A stretch of DNA of 64,000 bases from Sipunculus nudus. Taxonomy: Eukaryota; Annelida; Sipuncula; Golfingiida; Sipunculidae. The position numbers were made by a program, and so were the translations under genes. Under the pieces are notes generated by a model. It was not told the origin of the DNA. It worked only from the letters and a program-made list of their open reading frames with translations, and did no database searches. The stretch lies in contig CM049314.1 of NCBI GenBank assembly GCA_026874595.1, positions 57,212,300 through 57,276,299 of the forward strand, written 5' to 3'. The stretch's first letter is position 1; every line of letters starts with the position of its first letter. Shown piece by piece: positions 12,220 to 26,000 of the stretch.

Positions 12220-12822
12220 ATGGTCAATGCAGATTACACAAGAAAGATACAGTATTCTTAAATTGAAATTCTAAGAATTCATGATCTTAAAGTATGCATG
12301 TTTTAATTCAGACAGGCTTATGACACATGCAGAGATAGACACTTATATAAGTACAAAAAGTGTAAGATATTACTGCTGTGAGTTCTGATTTGGGAACCAC
12401 ACCCAAGGAAAACCCCTGCTGAAAGCTTATGTTACAGCCAGGGATGATAACAGCATGTGTGCCTACAAAATTAAGTAAAGATCAAAGGAACTTCGCATAC
12501 AGTACAGCTCACATTGGAATCATCTCCTGACTCTTATTACTTAGACAGTTATTAAAGACTTTGACTCCCTTTGCCCTTCTTTAATTGGTTTGTCTCCAAA
12601 GGTTCCATGCAGATGTAAAGTATGTGTAAACCCGTTTTTGTCTTCAGTGCATCTTTGTCATACAGTCGAATGGCTTAGTCTCAGGTATGTCTCAGGTGCT
12701 GTCTACAATTCTTCATTACTGATAAACTTGTCCACAGGTTCACTTGTGGGATTGTCATACCTTTTATATGCGTACTGTTTTATGTAAGTTAGAGTATGCA
12801 ACTCATGTATGCTCCTCTTGTG

Positions 12823-13033
12823 TTACTGCTGCTTTGTATAGCAAGATTTCCTATAGCTAGGTCTGTACACAGAGCAAAGAATTGTAATCAGACCAATGAG
12901 AATGTTGTGTTGCATTGTGTTGCATTGTGCATCCAGCTCCATTTTTTTTAGTGGTACTCTCATTGGTCTGATAACACTGGTTCTGGCACAGCGCCAAGAA
13001 TTTGACCAACAAGAGTGGTCAAAGCAGCGGTAA
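12823..13033. mobile_element. Foldback MITE, 211 bp
   Basis: The ends TTACTGCTGCTTTG (12823) and CAAAGCAGCGGTAA (ending 13033) are inverted repeats with one mismatch. Internally, ATTGTAATCAGACCAATGAGA on the left mirrors CTCTCATTGGTCTGATAACA on the right. It belongs to the same family as 39783-40104 and 3427-3720. It has no coding capacity, so mobility would depend on a transposase elsewhere. Confidence 0.85.
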
Positions 13034-16000
13034 AAACAAAGAAGAGACCTTGGACTGCTGTGTGGGAAGCGTAACTCAATGTAGCACTGGATTGGTAGGA
13101 CTTCTGAAATACTCCCAAAGTGCACATGATTATCTGCTATAATTCACGATGATGGACTTGGTTACTCTAGTTCATTATTCAGCCTCTTCTCTGCAGCTAC
13201 ATGCAGTTCCAGTTTATGATAGATGTCTTGATACTGCCTTGAGTGTATACTTTTGTATTGTATTTCTCTGCTTGTATCAAACCTTGAATATTTTTTTCTT
13301 TCATGTGCTACCATCTTTGTACGCACTAAAGTCGCAGTGTCAGAAATGGACTTTAAAATGCAGAGTCTAAAACAACATAGTAACAATTATGGTTATCAAT
13401 ATAAAAACTTCAAAACTTGAAATTGATAACCAGAACCTTTTCTCATTTATACCTCGGTGGAGATAGCACAGCCATGTGGTAAAGTACTTTGCCAGGGGTC
13501 TTATTGAATATAATGATAATTGATGCCTCCTTTTGCACCAATAAAATAATGCACTTTTTTTTAATATGATATTTGATATTGTGCATTAGACCCCTGAATA
13601 CCAATGCATACAATATGCTATGATCCACAGGGAGCTGAAACTCTAATGCATTGAAGGTCTTTTGCTGCTTCACCCCAGCTGGTTCTTTTAGGCTTTTATT
13701 CCAAATGGTAGAAAAAGCTACACTGAGCTCAAGCCAACCTTTACCCCTTTCACAGCTGATAATAACAATTTGTAGTGAAAGGTTCAGTTTTTGAAGTAAC
13801 AGCTTTTCCTTGGTATTTTTATGTATAGACTTTTTGAGGCCCAGCTTCCCTCCGTAATGGACACTGTGCTGGGTATGCCAGGATCTCTCAGGCTTTGTCG
13901 GGAGCCATTAGTTCACATCTCTGTAAATTAAAGGTTGCCTGTTTTCTGCGATGGAAGCTGATGCATTTCTGAAGAGTTATTTTGTTTTGGCAGTTTTCAA
14001 ACTTTTCTGCTGATATGGCTATGTCAACTTTGACTCTCCAACACATACATTTGAATTATAGAGCAATTTTTGTGCTGAAAATAAAACTGATCTTTTCCAT
14101 GGCAAAGGAAGGCTTTTCCCCAGAGCCTTGTTTCACGATTGTGTTGGTTTTGTGTGATGGCTGATGTCAAGGACCAAGAATGAATTCTTCCTTCACCCTT
14201 TGCACATCATGACCTGCTGAAAAATATTTTTTGTGCAATCCTTTTTCCCAGCGGCTTTTTAGAATATTAACTGGTTAATGAACAGATTTTTAAATAATAT
14301 CTTGAAATAGTATTTTTTTGGTCAAATATCTGGTCCAGTGATATCCAGGTAAACAAAAGAAAATGAACTAGAATCAACTTCTTTTAGTAATCAGTTTCTT
14401 TACTTTTCAATTGATTTATCTTTTCAAATTAAGTGCCCAGATCCTTGAACTAAAAAATTGGTCCATCATGTACATTAATTGGAGGTGGCATCCAGGCATG
14501 GGTAATTCATAAATGCAGTTGGTAATTTTATGGTAGAAATGTAGCACCTGGGGAATATGAAATACACACTAGACCCAACCTGTATTTCATTTAGAGTTGG
14601 AACTTCACACGGAACCACAATTTAATTTTCCCAAGCATTCCACCTAATTAACTAAGAGTATGGCCAAGATATGACCTGGATGTTCAGCTGTGTGGAGAGG
14701 GAATTATGGGATATATTCCTCTTGAAATAAAAAGAAAACACCTTTACTTTTTTTTCTTTGCACAGATTTTTATTTCTTTTATTATATATCTAGGTCTAAG
14801 CTAAGCTTTACAAGGTTAATACACTCGTTTTAAGAAACAATTTTGGCTGCTGATTTTGAGAAGATGAAATCATATGAATTTAGAGATGACAGGAACTTAG
14901 GGATGAAGGATGTATTCTTATGATGCAATACTTTTGTATAGTAAATCACATTGCTCAGGTCATATATGTGATATTTGGTTGGGAAGTGTGCTAGTCTTTC
15001 ATAGTAAAAATTTTAATCTTCACTGATATATAACAGTCAATGGTACATTTTTTTATACCTTTATTTATATATTTTTGTTATAAATGCTTTAATGTTTTTT
15101 TTTCTTGTGTGAAAAGAATCAATTGAAGGACTTGGGAATTTAGGTTGTTATATATTTCAAGTAATATTTTATCACCTCTTTCAAGCCTTAGTGCCCTGTC
15201 AGTACTTTTCAGGTTGATTTATTAAAATTACACAGAAAAAAATTATGAAAAAGATTTGAGTCCTCTAGTTAAGGAATGAGTCCTGTTAGTGGGTTGCCAT
15301 GCTTATTTTACCACAAAAAATTATTTCAGGGAATGAACTTTATGTGTATGTCTTCCTTTCCTTCTTTCTCATGTTCTTAAAGATGATTGGCATGCCTTGT
15401 GGAGGTAAATTCTACATAATTAAATAAGATTCATTGGTACTTTTTTCATTCGTATGAAAAGTCCAAACCTTTTCCTTGAAATCATTGTACTTATCATTAT
15501 ATAGTGTTTTAGAAAAGTAATCCCAACCAGCCAATCCCAATAGTCAGTTTACAAAAAAAAGATAGTTTAATAAATCTAAAGATTTGTACAACCTGACAGT
15601 GATTGTCCTTAGGCACCGGGACTTTGAAGCAGAAGACCTTCTTTTTCTTGTCTGCCGAGTGATTCAGATGTATTACTGATCCTATCCAAAGAGAGAGAGA
15701 TATGTGACTTATTTTGGATATTTATGGAGCTTTAATTTCTTCCTGCTCAGCTGATGTATTACTTACGCCTCAGTTGACTAGGAGATTGATAGGTTTCTTA
15801 TTCTAAGACCTGTACGGCTTTACTTTTGTTCTCAACCTCCAGGTGATATTTCTTCTTTGTCCATTGTATCTTTGTTGCATTAAATCTATTCTTGTCTATC
15901 CATTTCTGTCCACAATTATAAAATGGAAACTTTCTATATTGAGAACTAGATGTTTCACCAGTGAAAGTTCTTATTTAATAATCTCAGGTATAGATTCTAA

Positions 16001-17744
16001 TTGCAAAGTTGGATTGTATTACATTCTGCTTTCATTCTTTTATGTAAAAATGCTTTAAATTTCATAAATAAAAAAAGAATGAATTGCAGAATATGCTTTA
16101 GTAGAACTTGATTTTATATACTTGTTTAATACTAATAATTGTATTTTGTATAATGATTCCAACTTCATTTGTCTAAACATTCCAACTCAAATTGATATGT
16201 TACTGTCAATTGATTTCTTAATATGCTGTCTTGTTTCCATGGACACCATAATCACCATGGTAACTTTAAAAAAAATTGACATCAACATCCACATAGTGCC
16301 TGTCATACATCAATATTAATCCATGTGATAAATGATTTTCAATCAGTTACTACCGTAAATGAGTTCAAGATTTATCTTTTCATCATTTCCAATGGATGAC
16401 ATACCATTTCCTTTTATGTTGTCTGATTACATTGAAACATCAAAATTATGGCCGCCAAAGGCACCTCAACAAAGTAGCACATTTTAGAGGTGGTCATCTA
16501 AATTAGGTCTAATATATAGAGCAAAAAGAATTTGGACCATAAAAGTCTGGTTATTATTTTGAGAGGCTGCTAAACTGAGACAGTTGTTAGATGAGGTTTT
16601 ACTGTAATTACTTTAGTAAATGTAATTTACAAGATGATCTGTTTTCATTATCTATATTTAATTCACAGTACCAGTACTTTATTCATTGATTTGAACTTAA
16701 TTTTGTCAATAAATTGCTGATTTGGGGATAATAAAATATTTTGTAGGTACTTTTCTTGGAAAGGGATGATAATAATTAATAATTATTAATGATAGTAATA
16801 ATAATCATAATCATAATAATATTATGTAATAATATGTAATACAAAGTTTTGTTATGATAACTATCATATAGCATTATTGTCAGTAATTATTACAGCAATG
16901 AATTTAAATTTCCAATGATAGCTAGGTCTTTTCAAGTTAATTCTTACATAAACAAGTCTGCCTACCATTCTAGGGTTATATTTCATGAACAGAATTACAT
17001 CCTGTACATACATGTTAACAACAGATCATATGTATGAATCTTTTAACAAGTTTCCAGTTGCAGCTAGGCAACTCTTTTCATGTGAAATCATTTACTTTTG
17101 TAAATTCCATTAATTTCAATATGTCAGTGACAGTTACTAATCCCATCATGCAGCAGATAACCATGGCAACGAGTATCAGTGTGAAATTTCCATATCATTT
17201 GTATCAGCTTGGGATATAAACAGAACAAATATTTTGGAAGCAGCAGAGAGACTTGTGGTTATCTTACAGAATGGTTCGATCAGTAGTTTATTGTGAAGGA
17301 CTACTGTGTCATGTGACAAGTCTAATTGACAGAGATCTGCATAATCTTTTGCTTGAGTAGTTTCTCTGGACAGTACTACTTGTGATTGAACTCACTGAAG
17401 AGTTATCACAGTATGAGACAAAAGAGTTTCACTTTCACTTGCAGAACTCTAAAAAAGATATACAGTAATATGTAAAGAATAATAATATAGTCATATTCTG
17501 GTATATGTGTATCTTTACTGACATATTCATCACATTGAAGTTCATCATTTATTAAAGTTCGGAAGCTTGCATTTATAAGTTGTTTAACTATTGTTTTATC
17601 AAGTTATTATTTGTTGTTTTGAGTGTAGAGTTGTATTTAAAATTACAGATGATTGTTATATATTGTTTAGGCATGAACATTGAACTGCATGCCAGAAATA
17701 AGATCAGATTTGTCATATAAGTTTTACCATAAATATAAAATAAA
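13034..17744. other. Intron 1: long unannotated stretch
   Basis: Mostly AT-rich unique-looking sequence. Noted but not annotated: 13380-13690 carries a minus-strand open frame without motifs. Around 16490-16610 are two GAGGTGGTC/GAGGTTTTACTGTAAT-like pieces that may be a decayed pogo-type MITE. 16765-16850 is an (ATA/AAT)-rich simple tract. No gene is supported. Confidence 0.45.
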
Positions 17745-18081
17745 TACCTTAAATTTTGTCCAACTTTTATCATGGCACATTTTTCCCCCTGAACAAGCTG
17801 GTGATTTTATTTTCATAGCATATATACTTCAGGATTTAATCATTTAAAATCTGAAATTTCAAAGAAATTGATTGAAAAGAGTAGTTTTTATTCGAGTTTT
17901 TAAACACCATGTCAAATAATGTTTACATCAAGCCAGGCCAGTTTGGATTTTGTATTGTATCACAAGGGTTACAATGATTAAAGTTCACCTTTAATTATGT
18001 CCACAAAATGATGCATTGCTAAAAAGGTGTCAAGCATTTCATTCATATCACTTAAGGCTTGCTAGGCCTTGCAATCCATAC
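17745..18081 (+). repeat. Helentron-like element, left fragment
   Basis: It matches the tail of the family's internal unit (ACCTTAAATTTTGTCCAACTT, then CATGGCACATTTTT and CACCATGTCAAATAATGTTTA). It continues with TTTGTATTGTATCACAAGGGTTACAATGATT (17950-17980), a block also present in the intact element at 45435-45465. The element is interrupted at 18082 by a TIR transposon and resumes after it. Confidence 0.75.
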
Positions 18082-18905
18082 CAGGGTTCAACGTTAACTT
18101 TTGAAAGCACTTGCACAGTTGGGCAAGTTACATCTAGCTTTTACTTGTCTCTTTATGCAAGTGACATCGTGCATAGCTTAGGTTAATTTTCTTCTGCCAA
18201 AATTACGTGTCACCTGACCACAGGCAGATGTTTCAGTACAAAAACAGCAGCATTTTAGTTGTGGTAGATGGCCTTGAATGTGCAAAAACTTTTGGGGATA
18301 CGTTAGGGAAAAAAAACGTTTAAATTGACATCGTTTTCATTGCACAAAAATAAATATGATATGACTACTAAAATGAATAGAATAAAAGTTATTCACGACA
18401 GGTTATTTACTGGATTTTTGTGCATATTTTAACCATATATTTTACCACAAAGCATAAATGTGCACCAGTCTACATGAAGTTTAACTGACTTTGTGACCCT
18501 ATTTAGAGCACTTTGTGGTACCCATGGCTTGGCTTTCATTTAAAAACTTTCCATCTTGAAGTGTGTTCTACATTCAATACAGAATAAGAAGCAAAATTTT
18601 AAGTAGCCTGTAGTTTAAAAGTAATTTTATACAATGACCATATTATTTCTTACGGGTGTCTGAAAGCTCTTTCTTTTGGATATATAATAACTTTACTGAA
18701 TGTTACTGTGCGTCCGCATGAAAGTTTTTTTAACTCTGTGGAATACCAGACTTAAAGATAATTTTTCTTGCCTTTGGATAAAGGTTTATGTTGGACCCAC
18801 TTGCCCAACCGGGCAAGTAGGAGGTGACTTTTGGTTGCCCTCCCACTATTTTCTGGAACTTTCACTTGCCCTGGGCAAGCAGTTAACTGATATTGTCAAG
18901 CCCTG
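18082..18905. mobile_element. Nested TIR DNA transposon (hAT-like by end sequence)
   Basis: The left end CAGGGTTCAACGTTAAC and the right end, whose reverse complement reads CAGGGCTTGACAATATCAGT, are imperfect terminal inverted repeats. CAGGG/CCCTG termini are typical of hAT-type elements. Near the right end, ACTTGCCCAACCGGGCAAGT (18797-18816) is a perfect 8-bp-stem hairpin. The 824-bp body has no recognisable transposase. A clear 8-bp target duplication is not visible (flanks ATCCATAC and CATATCAC), so the superfamily call is tentative. Confidence 0.6.
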
Positions 18906-19556
18906 CATATCACAGGTACACTTAATCAAGAATACTGTGCAAACATTCCTGGATTTAATCTTGAGCTTATTTTGCTTTATGTTTAAACTGTTTTTAGAAT
19001 TATTAATTACATTTACTCAATTTTATTTATCTAATATATCCTTTCATATAACAGTTAGGCCCATCATCTTTTTCCCTTGTTGCATGATTAAATGGTTTCA
19101 GGCCACAATTTTCATATATTGCAGAAGACAATACATACTTATTAGATTAAGTTTATTCTTATTTGAAAATGTACAATTTTATTTTTTTATTACAGCAATT
19201 TAATTCAGTTAATGAATTAACTGTGTATAATTATACAACAGCTCATGTCCACTTTCTTCCTTATTCTAATTTTTACAGGGTTTCATATATTCCCAATGGG
19301 TATTTAAAATACATATTACTTTCAAACAGTCGAAATACTGATAGGTTTACAAATATTTGAGAGGCTCCTGCATCTTTGATGTATTCCATAAAAGTGCACA
19401 TGCAGTATTTATCTTGCATTTATATTTAATATTTGATTATCACCAATAGCAGGGCCATTTACCTCTTAGCCTTTTAAATGCTTATAAATAAAAAAAAAAT
19501 AGAAATAAGTACTGCTAAAAATTCAGCTGAGCACCATGACCTATGGGTCCCTTGTT
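18906..19556 (+). repeat. Helentron-like element, right end
   Basis: This continues the host element. The block 19085-19400 (ATTAAATGGTTTCAGG through to AAAAGTGCAC) is homologous to 52315-52690 in another copy. It ends with the family 3' terminus CAGCTGAGCACCATGACC (19524-19541), a slightly decayed palindrome (GACCTATGGGTC), then CCTTGTT. A 167-codon open frame at 18700-19203 crosses the transposon/host junction and is therefore not a gene. Confidence 0.8.
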
Positions 19557-20690
19557 TATATATACTGTGATTCCCCTTATATTGGCGGGGCTGAATTTTT
19601 TTGCGGTTTTTATATTTTTAAAAGTTTCATTGGGTTCCTTTTTCACGCTCTATCATTGGTCTAGTAGTATATTCTATTATCAAAAATAATTTAATTAACT
19701 GGTGATTTCACTATTATCTAGGTCTACTTTTTCTCTGTCCGGATATTGCATGTTCGAACTTTCATAGATGGCGGAGCCGACACCCTCTGGAAGCAATGAC
19801 CCCACCTGCTGTAATTAGTTCAGGGCCGAGGCTTGCTGCAGTAATGCAGCGCTTACATATATAGTAAACAATATCACAGATAAATGGAGTCCGTACATGG
19901 CGGACTAGGCTGAGGCTCATTAAAAACAACTCAGTTGTTATTAAGGTGTGTCGAGAAACAAACCTTTAACTACAAACTGTATATTAAGTTTGTTTAGGGA
20001 AACTGTCTTGATAAGGGTATCTTACTCCTGTTAATTAAAAGTCGAGTAGTAATCACCTGTTCAACCAACAAGGGAAGCCTGTAGGTAGCCCCCTTGTTTC
20101 AGTATCAAAGGCAGGGATGTGCGCAGAATAATTTGAGTGCCGTTTATGTTGCTAATTACTTCCATATAGGTGGAAGAAGGAATGGTATTGAGTTTCTCAC
20201 AGTTAAAATCTGAAGCAAAACATAATATTCAACTGTTTTACGGCACTTTTGCCCCAAAATGAATTGTGACCTTTCAAATATATTCAAAATTAACGTCATC
20301 ACTAGCCAATCATACATTGTTTGGCACGTCATGATTTCGCAGAATTAGTCCTTTATACAGGTGGCGCAACACTAGCGGCTACATTCACTACTTTATTGGC
20401 AAATTTCATTCATTAACATGACCAAACATGGCACAATGTGAAAGAGAACCTTCTACTCAATATTCATTTTATGCGGCACTGGATGTCATCTAACTTGGCA
20501 CACATACACGTAATTTTTAAATATTACTGCCCAGCGGGCATTGACACTTTCAAGTCATGTGCCCGGGAGACAAGAAAAACTGCCGGGCGCGTTCGCCGGC
20601 TATAGCACGCACCTGCAAAGGGTCCCAGTTTTTGCATCTAAGCCAACTGATATTATTAGCGAACCTGTGAGCTTATGCAATGGCACAGCG
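19557..20690. other. Intron 1: mixed sequence with GC-richer patches
   Basis: 19570-19625 contains a GGCGGGG/TTTTTTGCGG motif of the kind seen in small invertebrate repeats. 20530-20620 has a GC-rich cluster (CCCGGGAGACAAG, then GCCGGGCGCGTTCGCCGGC). No gene is recognised. Confidence 0.4.
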
Positions 20691-21190
20691 TCGTCCGTCT
20701 GCCGTCCGCCGTCCAGGGCTGGCTTTCTGCCGTCCATGGCTGTAAGTCAGAAACTGTCGGAGCTAGCAGCTCCATATTACATGTAAGAATTCGTCACATG
20801 TGAAACTTGGTGGCCTGGAGCTTATTATTGGGTATCTGCATTAATTTAGATTTTATAGAGAAAAAGCTTAAAAACCTTTAAAATCTTCTTCTCTGAAACT
20901 GTCGAGCTAAATTGTCCAATATTTCACAGAAATGATCTCTGGAACAATCTCTCTCAAGTTTGTTCGAATGGTTCCAGTTCGGAGATTTTTGGCCGAGTTA
21001 CAGGAGGTTGAACTTAGTCATCTGTCCAAAAAAGCACACTAAAATTAAAATCTCAGAAACGGCTAGAGCTATAATGACCAAATTTTTTACCAATGTTTGT
21101 CACATATGTCATATCTGATTTTGAGGTATTGGTGGCGCCACCTACATTGATGTGTTTTTTACGAGTGAAAATGTAATTTTAAACTCTTCT
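20690..21190 (+). repeat. Dispersed relative of the 278-bp satellite
   Basis: It contains a CGTCCGTCTGCCGTCCG tract, then CTCAGAAACGGCTAGAGC, and at 21131-21151 TGGTGGCGCCACCTACATTGA. The last includes the same GGTGGCGCCACC palindrome and following TACATT found in each unit of the satellite at 27250-29455. It looks like a single divergent copy. Confidence 0.6.
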
Positions 21191-21309
21191 AGCTTATACA
21201 CTGATTTATGATGAAACTGTTCAGCTGATTGGTTTAAACTTTACAAGAATTATTCTATGGTAGGGTTCTGCCAGTTTTATAAGAATATATTGGGTAAATA
21301 CAGTTTTAA

Positions 21310-22960
21310 CCCTTTACTGTTCAGATTAGCCTGTGGATTGTCACACTCCTACTGTTCAGATTTATTTTGCATTTTTTCCACATTTTGACATGAATCTATA
21401 TAAGAGACATTAACTCAGTAACCGTTAAAGGTATCTTTGTGAAATTTTCAGCTTTTACTGTCAGGTATATGTCCATCATGTTATTTTATTTATTTTCTAC
21501 ATACCTGCAATGATATGTATGTAACTAAGGTATGTACAGGTAAAAACAGGTAAATCTGTACTAACTGTATTTCCCCTCACTGGTATATCACCAAAATGAC
21601 CCCTTTCATCCTGTTCAGGTAACCCATTAACCATTTGATAAAAACAGGGAAATGTAAGGATTTTTTTTTCACTCTAAGGTAATTGTTAATTAAAGGTAAG
21701 AAAAAGGTAAATGATTTGGTTTAATACTGGAAAGGGAACCACCAATGAACCAGAATGTGCAAGTAAAATTGGATTTTTCTGTGGAAATCAAGCATTTTTC
21801 ACCTGAAAAGCTTGCTGACCCAAAGAGCACATGCTATGATTATTAACATATAATACATATGTTTACCTGTACAGGTAAGTAAAGGTAATTTATTTTTTTT
21901 TCTGAATATGTTAGCAAACACCTTGTTCATCATTATAGTTACTATAAATTAATACCTTCTCTATTTATGGACTGTATAATTCATTTTGATATAAGAACAG
22001 GTGCTTTTAATACAGTAATTAAGTTACCTATGTTAACAGTACCTTTGTTCTTCGTCTGATCTACTTACCTGTGGCAGTGACAAAATCATGCTAAAAAGTG
22101 GCTGAGAAGAATATGTATAAACAAGTGTCAACTGTGTAAAACCATTATATTTTGATTTTTCAGACATGTAAAACATAAATTGATAATTTTGGTTAAGGTT
22201 ACACATTATAACATACTCACCTTTACAGGTGAGTACAGGTAAATACAGGTAAATTATTTTTTTAATGAAGTATATATTTTATACATGTAATAAGGGAGGA
22301 AAAAAAACACAACTTAATTTTGAGTGCCATGTGTAAAATTTATGAATTACAGGTACTAACTGCACCATTTATTGGGTTACCTGAAATGATACCTTTGATC
22401 TTAAACAGATTTAATTACCTTTGTAAGTACAGAATATAAAGACAACTTTTCATTTAAAAGTGGAGAGGAAATTTTTGAAGGAGTCAAAACAATATGCAGA
22501 ATCTATCTTTTAATTAACTGCACAGCCACGAGACTTGTGGATTTCAATTTTGCCAATTTCTACCTGTAAAAATTTACTCACCTGCACAGGTAAGATCAGG
22601 TAAATAAAGGTAAATTTTTTTTTTTTAATTTAAATTATATATTATACTTGTTATAAGGGATGTCACAATAAAACTGTTTACTTTTGTCCAGTGTGCAAAA
22701 TATATAATTTATGGGTGTGAAATGCACTAATTATCTAGTTACCTGTAATATACCTTTTTAGGTCAAATTAATATATTTTAACATGTGCAGGTAAAAAACA
22801 AATCGCCGACTGATGTTAAAATATAATCTCGAAAATTGTGTTTACCCTGTTTGTTAACATTTCATGCAATAATAAAATTGCTGTTTAGTTGGTCTGTCGC
22901 GTTTATCTGCACAGGTAAAAATCCAGGTGCGACAGGTAAACAGGTGTGCACTTGGTTCGA
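21310..22960. repeat. Degenerate ~357-bp tandem array rich in CAGGTA/TACCTG
   Basis: Clusters of CAGGTAAA/CAGGTAAG occur at about 21538, 21866, 22222, 22580 and 22900, spaced about 320-358 bp. Each core is roughly ACCTGNACAGGTAAG, then more CAGGTAAA units, then a T-rich run. 21864 carries the perfect 16-bp palindrome TTACCTGTACAGGTAA. Between the cores the units share looser similarity (GTAC/AAAAATAT-rich, TTTACCTGT...). Unlike simple microsatellites, the units keep both orientations of the motif. Confidence 0.75.
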
Positions 22961-23099
22961 TCAACGATTAGCCTAAATAAACATTGATATATCCAAATCT
23001 TTCCCATTCGAAACAGTGCAAATGTACTAAAATTTGAAATAAAAAAATCAAAACAAATATGTCTTACACTTGTGAAAACTCTTTTTTTCTTAATTGAGG

Positions 23100-26000
23100 C
23101 TATCCATGCAATTTCTTTTTAAGTACCCGCCCCTCCGCGGCTGACGGTGATTGAGCGATAATGAGTGAATTTAGCAATATGTAGCACACAAGGTACATTA
23201 ACGAGGCGGTTTTGCAGACTTTAGTCGCAGAATTATACGATCTAGTCAATATAACGGAAAAATAAAAATAAATAAAACATTTACTGGGCATTTAAGATGC
23301 AAGACGACACGTCTGTTTGGGTTTTTTTCCTGAACGGTCCAATTCTACAGCGTCATCCCTCAGCCAGCGATGACGCACTGACGCTGCAAACTTTTCTCAC
23401 CCAATCGTATCTACTTTTACATCGGCAAGGTTCACGTGACTGGGTCTGGCGTGTTTATTTTGTAAAGTCTTTTAAATGGACAAGGTTCACGTGACTGAGT
23501 CTGGCGTGTTTATTATAAGAAGCATCATGAGTTGCAGTGCCGACTTGCGGTCGAATTATTCTTTTTTTTGTGGGGGGGGGGGGGGGGAGTTACCTGGAAA
23601 CATCCTCTCACGTCATGCAAGAGTTACCTGGAAACATCCTCTCACGTCATGCGCAATATGTATGCATTAGAATCGATTCTTTCCCGCAGGGATCAGAAAC
23701 AATGAGAACACTGGTAGTACTAGTAGAACAATAATTTATTACATATAGAATAAATATGCACATTAATTTAAACAAATCGTTATAAACAAGAATATAAAAA
23801 AACGGAAAATCAATATTTTTTATTGTTGGAAAGGTGTTTTTAAAATGTGCTATTGGGGATCATGCACATAATATCAAAGTTTATAAACGTGGGAAAACGA
23901 TACTAAACTGTGAAGTAACACCAAAGAAACATGTTTTCACAGTACATTTTAATGTAAGTTATGTTATTCAAATATATAGGCCTACGTAAGTCCAACAATG
24001 CTTATAAAAAGTATGCCTAGTTTCTATGATTTCATAGCAGTACATTCTGGTATCTTAGAGGAAAATTGCACGTACATATCTTCATGCACTTACTTATCCA
24101 GGTCTTCAATTTGCACTTTATTTCAGTGACATTTAAATGAAGCATAATTACGTCATATGAAATTAATATAAAATTGAAATATAATATATAATTACATTTA
24201 TTCAATTCAACTTCACTTGAAGAAAAGTAGGAAATTTATTTAATAATTTTAAGATGCACAATTCCTTGGTTAACTAGATGTATACACGAGACCTAACTTC
24301 AAATCATATAGCTAATCTGGTAACCTCCGTATGTAACTTTGTACATTTAAGCCCTCATATAGTCAGAAATCATGCACTGCTGATAAAACTTCAGCTTCAG
24401 CAGGAAAGCATGCGATCTCCCCAGGCTGCAAACTAGGTGGTGATTTCACTGAGAGGCAGAGTTCCAGTTAATTATAAAACAATATGCAGCAACAATTCAA
24501 TAATTCTTATGAAGCACCTGGAATGTTCCAAAAACTTCTAATAAGTTATGATCTTTTGGGTGTTTGTTTTTTTATTTATTTTGTATTCACCAGTCCCGTC
24601 AGCTGTAGAGACGCGGACCATGATCTACACCTGGCAATTATACATGTCGTTCGGTTCCCGAACATTGTAAATGATGTCATTATCCTTTGATGATTAATGT
24701 AATAGATGCCAATTTAAAGCAGTAATTTTCACTCCGAATCCCCGTCTGGTTGGCCACAAGTTGTGTGCTGTCTTTCCGCTAAAATCTTCTGTGTGATAGG
24801 AAAATTTCCTTGTGCTAAATAAAACTGTCAATCAAACGTGAAAATGACAAGGTCGGTGAGTAAAAATAGAATCCGACACCCTGTGGTATTTTAGGTCTTC
24901 GAAAGGGGCAAGTTTGAGACAAAGCCATCAAACATTTTGCAATATAGATAAATTTGTATACCTGCGTCTTTTAAATCTTATCTTACAGCAATGGAAAGGT
25001 ACAATTAGATTTCAGTCTAATTTGTCCACCTGCATGGTTTCTCGATCGTCATTTTGAATACACCATGCGCATGCATATCGAAAGTCCGCATCTTTGGTCT
25101 TTATATTTTACTTTCACTGTGTCACCGTCACTATATATACGCTATAGCTTCTAATTTAAGATTGGCGAATGCATTTTATTCATTTTCTTGCAAGTATCAT
25201 GACTGAGACTGACTCCGCCGTATGACTTTAAAGGATTATCATGACCACGACACATTTTCCATATTTAATCCCTGGGCCATGCATGCACGCGTTGACTGGG
25301 TTTTGAGAGCGATATCAATATAAAGCGGCGTTTATACCGGGTGCACGTACGGTATATGCGATTTATATATGCAGTCTGCGGTATACGTTATGTATTTTTT
25401 ATGAATATAGGCTGTGAATGAACCCGATTTGAGAAACTTTCATAGATGAAATATAAAAAGGAGTTATAAGTTCTGGTATTAGTGATAAGATTTTATGTTT
25501 AAAAGGTACAAACATTTATAACGCAGTACTATTCCTTACAACAATGAATAGCCTGTTATAGGCAAACGTATTACAAAAAAAATTATTTACTTCAATTCAT
25601 AATATAATAGGTTATATTTTTTAAATTTAGTTTGCTATGTGCCATATATATTTAAGGATGTTTTGCAGCTCCGCCCAAAATCTGTTTCACTGGCAGTGAC
25701 AACTATTGGTGCTTTTTTCAATCACTAATGAAAATTATAATACGCACATAGGCCTATATATATATACACACACACACACAAACGCACACAAGTGCACGTA
25801 CACATGTAGCCTGTATACATATACAGGAAGTACTACACATATAAAAATTTGTAAAATCTGTTCAGTATGTGTTAAAACCGTATTAATACATATTTGTTCA
25901 ATTGATAAGTCATTTACTGTCTTGTTTTACATATTCAAGGATCTGGGTGTATAGGCGTACAGTTCCACATACGTCGAATAATAATTACTTCAATATTTCA

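Noticed and set aside
18700-19203. 167-codon open frame, the longest in the window
   Set aside because: It starts inside the nested TIR transposon and runs across its right end into the host repeat, so it cannot be an inherited gene unit.
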